This document shows, piece by piece, positions 36,198-43,577 of a stretch of DNA of 64,000 bases. This stretch comes from Candidatus Thorarchaeota archaeon (GTDB lineage Archaea; Asgardarchaeota; Thorarchaeia; Thorarchaeales; Thorarchaeaceae): the NCBI GenBank assembly GCA_029855935.1, contig JAGSHN010000020.1, forward strand, positions 1-64,000. Reading direction: 5' to 3'. Position 1 is the stretch's first letter. Every line of letters begins with the position of its first letter. The notes below the pieces were generated by a model. The model made no database searches. It saw only the letters and a list, made by a program, of their open reading frames with translations, and was not told the DNA's origin. Both the position numbers and the translations under genes were made by a program.

Positions 36198-37211
36198 TCA
36201 CAGAGCGACGTTTGGCCCATTGTTCAATCTGCGCCACCACAGCCCCCGCCCCTCTCTCAGGTACCACAATGCCTTGGCGAGGTCGACAATCGCGCGCCAC
36301 GAGCTCGCCGCCACAACGACAGAGATGACGAACACCCATTTCCACAGGAGGACATCAGGTCCCGGTCCGGCGGTGGCCAACAGTGCGGTCAGGTCAACTA
36401 GGGTCCACACGCCATTCTGGTAGAGGTAGACGTACCGCGTGGGCCAGCCGATATGGATCAGGACAGATGCAAGCAGGGCCTGGGCGATGCCCACTGCACC
36501 CTCAACTATCAGGCTTGTTGTGTTCTCGCCAGCCCACAGGAACACGAGTCCCACCGAAGCCTGAGCGAGGAGTATTGCCACCAGGTACGGCACGAACACG
36601 AGGAATACTGGTGTCAACATCACCTGAAGTCTCGGGTGGAGAAGCAGGGCCGAGATGACCACGCCTCCCACTACATCCATGACCGCACTCGTTCTGGTCT
36701 TCCTTCTGAGTCCCTCTCTCCCGATGGCCAGCACGCGCTCGAAGAGTGTCCTGTCCGCTGTATTGGTCTGCACCTCGATAATATGGCGCTGTTCAAGGAT
36801 AGACAGTACCGCAAGTACGCACAGTACCACTATCCAGCTGATGATGAGCGGCCCACTGACGGGCAACACATCGGGCAACACCTGCGCCGCGACCAGTGTG
36901 CCAAGCACGAGAGCGAGGCCAGCACTTGCGAGCACGAAGAGAAGCGCGATCAACGGTCGCAGATATTCGACAGGCACGGGTCCGACTCTCTTGCCAGTCC
37001 CCGCATACTCATTGGCCACAGCCTGAGGCTCGCCCATCCGCTCAATGGCCATCAGGGCTGACCCCGGCGTGATCTCTCCGTCACCAATCCGCTCTGCCTC
37101 CTGAATGAGGTGAGTCCTGAGCTCCAGCAGATACTCCTCGTCCTCCATCGGCAGGTAGGTCCGGACACGTTCCAGATACTGGTCAATCAGACGCATCGCC
37201 CTGTCATTCAC
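36198..37211 (-). CDS. HAAS-domain membrane protein
   Basis: A 337-residue protein. The N-terminal 70 residues have the HAAS (DUF1700/permease-prefix) pattern: Y-L-E-R-V-R-T-Y-L-P, L-L-E-L-R-T-H-L, A-I-E-R-M-G-E-P-Q-A-V-A-N-E-Y. About seven membrane segments follow. HAAS proteins are routinely encoded after PadR repressors and are thought to signal in the membrane. The GTG start at 37211 overlaps the PadR stop in the sequence GTGA, so the two are translationally coupled. No transporter signature is seen beyond the prefix domain. Expression should follow PadR autoregulation through the palindromes upstream of that gene. Confidence 0.8.
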   Translation of the reverse strand: MNDRAMRLIDQYLERVRTYLPMEDEEYLLELRTHLIQEAERIGDGEITPGSALMAIERMGEPQAVANEYAGTGKRVGPVPVEYLRPLIALLFVLASAGLALVLGTLVAAQVLPDVLPVSGPLIISWIVVLCVLAVLSILEQRHIIEVQTNTADRTLFERVLAIGREGLRRKTRTSAVMDVVGGVVISALLLHPRLQVMLTPVFLVFVPYLVAILLAQASVGLVFLWAGENTTSLIVEGAVGIAQALLASVLIHIGWPTRYVYLYQNGVWTLVDLTALLATAGPGPDVLLWKWVFVISVVVAASSWRAIVDLAKALWYLREGRGLWWRRLNNGPNVAL

Positions 37212-37588
37212 TCCCCAGATACCTCCTTCACAATCCTGTCCATCCCATCCGAGAGCTCGCGCCAGATCTTGCTCATCATCCTCACAGCCTTCTCTCCCTC
37301 CCTCGTGAGGGTGTAGTACTTCTTCGGCTTTGCAGGGTCAGTGTAGTCCCACTCCGCCGCCAGAAGTCGCCTCTTCTCAAGACGCCTAAGAATGGGATAG
37401 ACGGTCCCCTGTTCAAGCGACAGAAACGAAGCCTTCTCGTCAAGCTGCTTGACCAGCTCGTAGCCGTAGGCACGACCGCCACTGAGCAGTGCCATCACGG
37501 CAAGCGATACCGCGCCGCGCTTGACCTCCTTCGACCACCGTGTGATCTCCTCCTCGACATTGTCAGACACTCTGGTCACACTCATCAC
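37208..37588 (-). CDS. PadR-family transcriptional regulator
   Basis: A 126-residue winged-helix protein with the PadR layout. The helix A-V-M-A-L-L precedes G-G-R-A-Y-G-Y-E-L-V-K-Q-L. Then L-E-Q-G-T-V-Y-P-I-L-R-R-L-E, with the usual G-T-(L/V)-Y-P-x-L motif, is followed by a wing K-P-K-K-Y-Y-T-L-T-R-E-G and a C-terminal dimer helix. PadR proteins repress promoters by binding palindromes; a small ligand often releases them. Either GTG at 37588 or ATG at 37585 could start translation. Three CATATG half-sites lie directly upstream. The stop overlaps the HAAS gene start by four bases. Confidence 0.9.
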   Translation of the reverse strand: MMSVTRVSDNVEEEITRWSKEVKRGAVSLAVMALLSGGRAYGYELVKQLDEKASFLSLEQGTVYPILRRLEKRRLLAAEWDYTDPAKPKKYYTLTREGEKAVRMMSKIWRELSDGMDRIVKEVSGE

Positions 37589-37592
37589 CCGA

Positions 37593-37628
37593 CATATGGT
37601 AGCACCATATGATGGCTGTCATCATATG
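37593..37628. promoter_or_regulatory. Nested palindromes, probable PadR operator
   Basis: Two perfect inverted repeats share a central CATATG. CATATGGT-AGC-ACCATATG lies at 37593-37611 and CATATGATG-N5-CATCATATG at 37606-37628. The array ends only a few bases before the PadR start codon, so a bound repressor would block initiation. Autoregulation is inferred. Confidence 0.65.
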
Positions 37629-37700
37629 TGGCGAACGACTGTTGGGCCATTCAGATTGGCCTGCGCAGCAGCGACGGATGGGCCCCGTCTGGCTACGGCT

Positions 37701-38774
37701 CTATTCGAATATGCAGCCGCCTGGCCGGCTCGGAGCGGGAGTGCCCTCCTTGATGTGCACGAGGATTCCGTGCGACTTGGAGAACTCGAGAACAGTCTCC
37801 ACGCAACGGGAATAGAATGCCGAGGAGTTGGGATACTCTCTGACCAGCCTATTGTAGTTCCATCTTCCGAAGATAATCTTGTCAACAAATGAGACCTGTT
37901 CGAGAAGGTCCGTTAGTCGCTGCTGGACGATATTAGGAGTCGGATACGGTTCGATACTGACCCAGGTCTTCAGGCCCAAGCCGCTGAGCCTGCGGAGTGA
38001 GGATATCCTGTCTTGAGGAGGTGCCGAGAGCGGTTCATACCGGTCCACGAAACCCTTGTCAAGAGAAACCACCGAGACTCCGTACTCATTGTCCGCAGCG
38101 TATCTCTCATCTGACAGGGAGGGGGGATAGAGGCCCTTGGTGAGCGTGGTCACGCGGACTCCAGCGCGATTCAGCCTCTCGATAATCGCAAGCGTCATGT
38201 CACGGACCCAGGGTATGACCCGGTGGTTGACGGGGTCGTACATAAACGGGTCTGTCGTGAAGGACAGGTGAACAAAGCGGATCTTGCCTCTCAGGCGTGG
38301 GAGCTCCCGGTCAAGCAGCTCCAATGCATTCCCCACAAGGCGCGGATGGAGCCAGTCCTCATATCCGGCGACTCGGCCGTACCGACGAGCCATCATCATT
38401 GCGTAGCAGGGGTACCTGCATCCGTGAGCACATCCCAGCAGGTGGTTTATTGTGTAGTCTCCGTACTCCACCCCGGTCCGGTACATTAGACTCTTGCGTC
38501 GGATTGTGGGAAATGAGTCAAAGTACACAACGTCACGCGATCTGATGTCGGTACGAATTCTACCCTCTGCAATTCGCGGGCGCCGCTCCACGTACACGCG
38601 GCCTTCCCTCTCAAGATATCGAATTGAGGCCTCAACCAGCCTTGGGTCAACACCGGAGGCAACATCCGCAAGGAGGTCTATGACTGGCATATGTTGGCCT
38701 CTGAGCTCCTCCAAGAGAGCCCTCGCCAGTTTCGCTATTTCAGCCTGTCTTGGAACCTGGATCTCCACTGGCAA
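37701..38774 (-). CDS. Radical SAM protein with N-terminal winged-helix-like domain
   Basis: A 357-residue protein. Residues 1-75 are helical with R-Y-L-E-R-E-G-R-V-Y-V-E-R-R-P, like a winged helix. The radical SAM motif near 119 is G-C-A-H-G-C-R-Y-P-C-Y-A, giving C-x3-C-x3-C, one residue longer than the common C-x3-C-x2-C. A T-T-D-P-F-M strand, a T-K-G strand, S-L-D-K-G and V-S-I-E-P-Y-P-T-P follow, as in spore-photoproduct-lyase-like and related archaeal radical SAM proteins. It should cleave S-adenosylmethionine with a 4Fe-4S cluster; the substrate is unknown. The N-terminal domain suggests DNA binding. The stop lies about 110 bases upstream of the PadR gene. Confidence 0.8.
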   Translation of the reverse strand: MPVEIQVPRQAEIAKLARALLEELRGQHMPVIDLLADVASGVDPRLVEASIRYLEREGRVYVERRPRIAEGRIRTDIRSRDVVYFDSFPTIRRKSLMYRTGVEYGDYTINHLLGCAHGCRYPCYAMMMARRYGRVAGYEDWLHPRLVGNALELLDRELPRLRGKIRFVHLSFTTDPFMYDPVNHRVIPWVRDMTLAIIERLNRAGVRVTTLTKGLYPPSLSDERYAADNEYGVSVVSLDKGFVDRYEPLSAPPQDRISSLRRLSGLGLKTWVSIEPYPTPNIVQQRLTDLLEQVSFVDKIIFGRWNYNRLVREYPNSSAFYSRCVETVLEFSKSHGILVHIKEGTPAPSRPGGCIFE

Positions 38775-39146
38775 TTATACCATCACACGCTATCACTTCT
38801 GTATTGTGACACTTACCCTACAAACAGGCCGCCGTTCGGCCAGTGAGTCAACCCGTTTCTCCCACCACGTGTAGTCGTCCACTTGAATCACACCCCTTTT
38901 GGCATCAATATCCGGATTGCCAGTCTGACTGAAAAACCCCTCGTACACACAAGTGAGCAGAAAGTCACGCAATATGTGGAGACAATGGCCTCACCAGCTA
39001 TCTGATATCACAATGGCGCCACAAGTCACAACACGGATTGTTGGAGGCCCGGTCAGGGAACCACCTCCACTGGCACATCGAAAGATGTGGTGCTAGAAGG
39101 CTACAGCTCAGCCTCTTGCCACAGTCTTCCGAGCCTTTCGCTGGTA
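38775..39146. other. 372-base intergenic region, nothing recognised
   Basis: Between the radical SAM gene start and the flavoprotein gene end there is no supported gene, RNA or repeat. It should contain the promoter of the radical SAM gene, but no clear TATA element stands out. Confidence 0.45.
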
Positions 39147-40580
39147 TCAATGGTGGTGCGCGTGCTCTCCCGGCGGCCTATCAGGCGCAAGACGGCCGAC
39201 AGCACGCTGAACCAGCTCCGGCAGGGCCGGATGGATATGTATCGCCCGCAGGATGGGAACGTAAGTGCCATCGCCGCAGTTCATCACGTTGGTGATCTCC
39301 TGAATCAGGATGGGAGCGTGGGGTCCGATGATTGTCGCGCCGAGAATCCGTCCATTCTCAGCATCGCAGACGACCCTAAGAAAGCCCGGAGGATAGCCCA
39401 TCGCAGCACCCTTCGCAGCACCCCCGTAGTCAATCTGGCCGACAAGCAGTCTCCTACCAGACTCGCGGGCCTCCGTCAGCGTCATTCCGACGGTGGCAAT
39501 GGGGGGATACGAGAAGATCGCACGCGGCACAGCGTGGTAGTCCATCGTGAGGAGGTTCGGTTCTCTCCCGCTCTTCTCGGCCTCAAGGACCTCGAGAAAG
39601 TTGTGCCACACGATCGACGACTCCTCGTTCGCAGTATGTCTGAACATATAGCGTCCTATGGCATCACCGAATGCCCAGATGTTCTTCTTTGTTGTCTGGA
39701 AATATTCATCCACGATCACGTAGCCTCTCTTGTCGACCTTGACACCCGTCTTCTCGGGCTTGAAGAGGTCAGCATTGCTCCGCCGGCCTGCTGCGATTAG
39801 GAGGGCCTCGCCGCTCGCCTCGACAGTGTCGCCAGTCGCCTTGTTCCTCGCTCTGACCGTCTTGATATCGCCCCTCTGTGTGACCTCTGTGACCTCATAG
39901 CCCGTGAGAACACGCATCCTCTTTGACAGCTCCTGTCGGAGCAGCTCGGAGACATCAGGGTCCTCCTTCTTCACCAGTCGCGGGTTACGTCCGACAATCG
40001 TCACCTCGGTACCGATGGCGGAGAAGAAGTGAGCGAACTCGACGGCCACAAAGCCACCACCGACAATGACCATTGACCGCGGCTGTTCCTCCAGCTCCAG
40101 CACTGTCTTGTTGGTGAGGTAGTCAACCCTGTCCAGTCCCTTGATCGGCGGGATGACCGGACGCGAGCCTGCGGCGATGAAGACGTAGGGAGCCTTGATG
40201 GTCTCATCTCCGACCCTCATCGTGTAGTCGTCGACGAACTCCCCTGTCACGTGATACCAGTCGAGACCCTCAACGGCGTTGACAGACTCGCCCATCCTCT
40301 TGGACTCGCCCAACGTCTCGTGACGCATCCGAGCCATCAGACCCTTGAAGTCCACCGCCTCGACTCGCGCGCGCAGATTGACGGCCTCGGCGTGGCGCAT
40401 CTCCATTATCACGTCGGCAACATAGGTGAGCATCTTGGTAGGTATGCAGCCTCTGTTCAGACAGGTGCCTCCGAGAGGACCGTTCTCGACAACGGCGACT
40501 CGCATCCCCCTCTCAAATGCTGCAGCCGCCAGGTTCATTCCGGCACCGGAACCGAGAACAATGAGGTCGTAGTCTTTCAT
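39147..40580 (-). CDS. Pyridine nucleotide-disulfide oxidoreductase (dihydrolipoamide dehydrogenase-like)
   Basis: A 477-residue flavoprotein. The N-terminal FAD site is V-L-G-S-G-A-G-M-N-L-A, the redox disulfide is G-G-T-C-L-N-R-G-C-I-P-T-K near 41, and the NAD(P) site is V-G-G-G-F-V-A-V-E-F-A near 170. F-G-D-A-I-G near 300 is the second FAD motif, and a C-terminal H-I-H-P-A-L-P-E supplies the His-Glu pair. This is the dihydrolipoamide dehydrogenase/mercuric reductase branch. No lipoyl-enzyme genes are near, so the disulfide substrate is open. The ATG at 40580 lies about 26 bases from a TATA element at 40606-40612, which implies a leaderless mRNA. Confidence 0.85.
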   Translation of the reverse strand: MKDYDLIVLGSGAGMNLAAAAFERGMRVAVVENGPLGGTCLNRGCIPTKMLTYVADVIMEMRHAEAVNLRARVEAVDFKGLMARMRHETLGESKRMGESVNAVEGLDWYHVTGEFVDDYTMRVGDETIKAPYVFIAAGSRPVIPPIKGLDRVDYLTNKTVLELEEQPRSMVIVGGGFVAVEFAHFFSAIGTEVTIVGRNPRLVKKEDPDVSELLRQELSKRMRVLTGYEVTEVTQRGDIKTVRARNKATGDTVEASGEALLIAAGRRSNADLFKPEKTGVKVDKRGYVIVDEYFQTTKKNIWAFGDAIGRYMFRHTANEESSIVWHNFLEVLEAEKSGREPNLLTMDYHAVPRAIFSYPPIATVGMTLTEARESGRRLLVGQIDYGGAAKGAAMGYPPGFLRVVCDAENGRILGATIIGPHAPILIQEITNVMNCGDGTYVPILRAIHIHPALPELVQRAVGRLAPDRPPGEHAHHH

Positions 40581-40605
40581 AGTGCTCGACAGCAGCAGTA
40601 GACAG

Positions 40606-40612
40606 TATTAAG
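40606..40612. promoter_or_regulatory. Shared TATA element of two divergent genes
   Basis: TATTAAG reads as CTTAATA on the other strand. It is the only TATA candidate between the flavoprotein start (40580, minus) and the GTP cyclohydrolase gene (plus). The spacing gives a leaderless transcript on the minus side and a start near 40634 on the plus side. Confidence 0.45.
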
Positions 40613-40647
40613 ATTGCTTGTTGCGCAGTGTTCTCTCCGCCGACTAT

Positions 40648-41403
40648 GTGCCGAATGCGATATCCTTTATTGACGAGGGCCTGCTGGTGGGTGGTGTGAA
40701 GATTCCACAGAGCTTGGCCGAGAGTCTGATTGAGGCAAGCAGAGATCACATCTGCGAACCGGCTGACTGCTGTGTGAGGCTGGTCGCCATCGCAGACCTG
40801 CCTTCCGAGTTCGGCCATTTCCAGATATGCGGTTTTGTCAGTCCGTGTGATGGCAAAGAGCACACGGCAATCATCAAGGGCAATGTGGTCGACAAGGAGA
40901 ATGTCCTGCTGAGGGTGCACTCCGAGTGTCTCACCGGCGACGTGATGGGAAGCAAGAGATGCGATTGCCGGGACCAGCTCATCACCTCGTTGAGGATGAT
41001 TGAGGAGGAGGGCACGGGCATACTCATCTACCTCCGACAGGAGGGCCGCAATATCGGCCTCACCGAGAAGATCAGGGCGTACTCCCTTCAGGACCAAGGA
41101 GTCGATACGATTGACGCAAATATGCTGCTTGGGCATCAGGCCGACGAGCGCGACTACGGTGTGGCTGCTCATATGCTCCGGACGCTGAGGATACAATCGG
41201 TCCGCCTGCTGACAAACAATCCTGACAAGATCAGGCAGCTCACCAAGCGTGGAGTTGTGATAACGGAGAGAGTTCCGCTCGTCACACCAGTGACAGAGTA
41301 CAACAGATTCTATCTGGAGACCAAGCGGAGCCGTGCAGGGCATCTGCTGGGAGAGGAGGCCGCCCTCACGTCGGTCGAGGACATCTGTGGCGATGGGTGC
41401 TGA
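40648..41403 (+). CDS. ribA: GTP cyclohydrolase II
   Basis: The protein has the GTP cyclohydrolase II core. R-V-H-S-E-C-L-T-G-D precedes S-K-R-C-D-C-R-D-Q-L, with the three zinc cysteines. Y-L-R-Q-E-G-R-N-I-G-L, the substrate loop, is followed by D-A-N-M-L-L-G and L-L-T-N-N-P-D-K. It opens GTP to 2,5-diamino-6-ribosylamino-pyrimidinone phosphate for riboflavin. That is the bacterial-type enzyme; many archaea use the unrelated archaeal enzyme III, so its presence suggests acquisition. There is no DHBP synthase domain fused; about 45 residues before the core are unlike known domains. I prefer the GTG at 40648 because TTG starts at 40618/40621 would lie before the expected transcription start. 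Confidence 0.85.
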   Translation: MPNAISFIDEGLLVGGVKIPQSLAESLIEASRDHICEPADCCVRLVAIADLPSEFGHFQICGFVSPCDGKEHTAIIKGNVVDKENVLLRVHSECLTGDVMGSKRCDCRDQLITSLRMIEEEGTGILIYLRQEGRNIGLTEKIRAYSLQDQGVDTIDANMLLGHQADERDYGVAAHMLRTLRIQSVRLLTNNPDKIRQLTKRGVVITERVPLVTPVTEYNRFYLETKRSRAGHLLGEEAALTSVEDICGDGC

Positions 41404-41474
41404 CCGAAGCCGCTGATACCACCTATGACAAGGTCCCCAGCGGGGGCAGGGAGCAGCGAGAAGACAGAGATCTG

Positions 41475-43367
41475 CTACCTGCGCACGACAAAGTATCCTC
41501 CAATGACTGTGATCACCGATGCCACTGCAACAGCTATGACCAGTGCGACGAGAACGGAGACTCCCGCAGAAGCCCCCTCGCCCGGGGAATACGAGAAGGT
41601 CTCGGTGGTCTCAGTTGGCTGATAGGTGGATGTTACTGTGTACTGTGGCGCTCGAAAGTAGCCGTCGTATCGTACAAGCTGCATGACAGTCCCCGGTTGG
41701 TAGACCGTCACAAAGAACGGCCCGCCTGTGATGAGATCATCCACGAGTGGGTTGGGATCCCACGAGGCATAGTCCTCGGGGGTGAGCGAGGACAGAGTCG
41801 CCTTGGGCAAGATTGGTACCATACCCACATCCACGAGATTCCAATACGAGCCGGGATAGAACTCAACAATGAGAGTGTAGTCCGACGCCTCAAGCGTTGA
41901 CTGGAGACTACGAACCTCATCGTGAAAGTTGCACTCCTCAGCCTCATAGTAGAAGTTGATCGAATAGGACACATCCTCAGCCGTGACTGGGGTGCCATCA
42001 GACCATGTCACGTTCTGAAATAGATGAAAGACGAAGCGGACTGCACCCTCCGGAACGGCCTCGTCATCAGCATGAGTGTAGGTCAGGTAGTCCGTACACA
42101 ACCACGGTACGGGGCTTCCGTCGGGTCCTATCAGGAACAACGAGTCGTAGAGGTCGCGAAAGACAGGCAGAGAGTCGAAAACAGAGGACGCCATTGGGTT
42201 GAAGGTGTCAATATCTGTTCCAATCGCCCATCTGAATGTCCCGCCGAGGGGACCGCCCTGGTCGGTCCTCAGACGGAGGAACCTGTTGGTGATCTCGGTG
42301 AGCGCTCCGTGATTCATCCGACTGACAAGCCCCTCGAAGCGGTTGGTCCTATGGGCGACGTAGGTGTAGGGCTCGAAGAGCGGAATGATTGGGCAGTCCT
42401 GCAGGATGATGGACTGGAGGTCCTCGGCCATTCCGGATACGGCCTCAAAGGACGGGGCGGTCACGAACGAATCGCGTAGAGAGTCGTACACCGCATTGGT
42501 GTAGCCCGCTATGTTCCTGTATCGATCGGTCGCAAGGTCGCCGGAGAGCTCATCGACGTACCAACGTTCGTCGGTTGCAGGAGGACTGGTACTGGGTGTC
42601 GAATACGAACAGGTCCAGATGCGGATGTCAAACCAAGTCCACCACTGAGAGAGGTAGCCAGATGGAGGGCTGTGATCGACCTTCACATCGATACTTATCG
42701 CCTCAAGAGTACCACCCACTGCGTCAGCAGTGTCGTACAAGAAGTCGGTGTCAGACCCCACATCGATTGTAATATGAAACGGGGTCCCATCAGGAGCGTC
42801 TCTGTAGCCGTCGTCATTGGCATCGACGAATCCTGCAGTGTCGAGCAGGTCGTTGGCCTCATCCACGTGTGCCTCATAGTAGGTCCCGCCCAGCCGGTTC
42901 TCGGCTGACAGTGGACTCGTGCGTGGAATGAATGAGTCGATGGGCAGTGCACCGCCATCGATCACTGAGGACACCATAGCATTCTTGTCCAATGCCAGCG
43001 CCACCGCTCTGCGAAAGGCACTGATGTTCAAAGGGTACCTCGTGCAACGGAAGAAGGCGCAGACGTAGAAGTCCATCAGGGCCGGGGCAACATCGACATA
43101 GGAGTGCCCCTGCAGGGTACCGAGGTACTGCGCTCCCAGAGGTATCCCGACGACGTCGACACTGTCGTCCAGTAGCGCTGACACCATCTGGTCGGTCTCA
43201 GCATACTGGCGATAGACGATTCCGTCGACAAATGGTCCAGTCTTGCTGAACTCCTGTGTCGACTGTGAGATGACAACTGTTACTAGAGGTGTCACAAGGA
43301 AACAGACACAAAAGACCAGTACCGACAATTCTCTGACGCTCAATTTCTGATGCCCCTTCTCTCTCAC
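41475..43367 (-). CDS. Family-5 solute-binding protein, circularly permuted, copy 3
   Basis: A 630-residue distant paralogue of the pair at 25230-29244. It has a signal peptide (L-S-V-L-V-F-C-V-C-F-L) and ends in a C-terminal helix (S-V-L-V-A-L-V-I-A-V-A-V-A). Again the normally late part comes first (F-V-D-G-I-V-Y-R near 43, then A-F-R-R-A-V-A-L-A-L-D-K-N-A). The normally early part follows near 372 (G-G-T-F-R-W-A-I-G-T-D-I-D-T-F-N-P-M, D-G-T-P-V-T-A-E-D-V), and T-G-G-P-F comes before the tail. The shared permutation in a diverged copy shows it is an inherited trait and not an assembly error. No transporter genes are adjacent. GTG start at 43367. Confidence 0.85.
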   Translation of the reverse strand: MREKGHQKLSVRELSVLVFCVCFLVTPLVTVVISQSTQEFSKTGPFVDGIVYRQYAETDQMVSALLDDSVDVVGIPLGAQYLGTLQGHSYVDVAPALMDFYVCAFFRCTRYPLNISAFRRAVALALDKNAMVSSVIDGGALPIDSFIPRTSPLSAENRLGGTYYEAHVDEANDLLDTAGFVDANDDGYRDAPDGTPFHITIDVGSDTDFLYDTADAVGGTLEAISIDVKVDHSPPSGYLSQWWTWFDIRIWTCSYSTPSTSPPATDERWYVDELSGDLATDRYRNIAGYTNAVYDSLRDSFVTAPSFEAVSGMAEDLQSIILQDCPIIPLFEPYTYVAHRTNRFEGLVSRMNHGALTEITNRFLRLRTDQGGPLGGTFRWAIGTDIDTFNPMASSVFDSLPVFRDLYDSLFLIGPDGSPVPWLCTDYLTYTHADDEAVPEGAVRFVFHLFQNVTWSDGTPVTAEDVSYSINFYYEAEECNFHDEVRSLQSTLEASDYTLIVEFYPGSYWNLVDVGMVPILPKATLSSLTPEDYASWDPNPLVDDLITGGPFFVTVYQPGTVMQLVRYDGYFRAPQYTVTSTYQPTETTETFSYSPGEGASAGVSVLVALVIAVAVASVITVIGGYFVVRR

Positions 43368-43515
43368 CTGTACTCTGGACGGCTACGAGTCCGCGTTCCG
43401 AGATATCACCGTTCTTGTGTTGGAAAGGTCACAACTCAATGAGCCATGAGAAACTAACAGCCGAGTCAGGTCCTCACAACCGAGGGGGACGGCCAACTGA
43501 TTCTCACCACCGAAG

Positions 43516-43525
43516 GGTATAAAAC
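43516..43525 (+). promoter_or_regulatory. TATA box of the Ig-like surface protein gene
   Basis: GGTATAAAAC is a near-consensus archaeal TATA element. It places the transcription start near 43548, giving a leader of about 30 bases that carries AGGTGAT before the ATG at 43578. Confidence 0.7.
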
Positions 43526-43577
43526 CCACACAAAGGGTTCGGGCGAGCAGTCAATGCGGCTCAGGGAAGTAGGTGAT

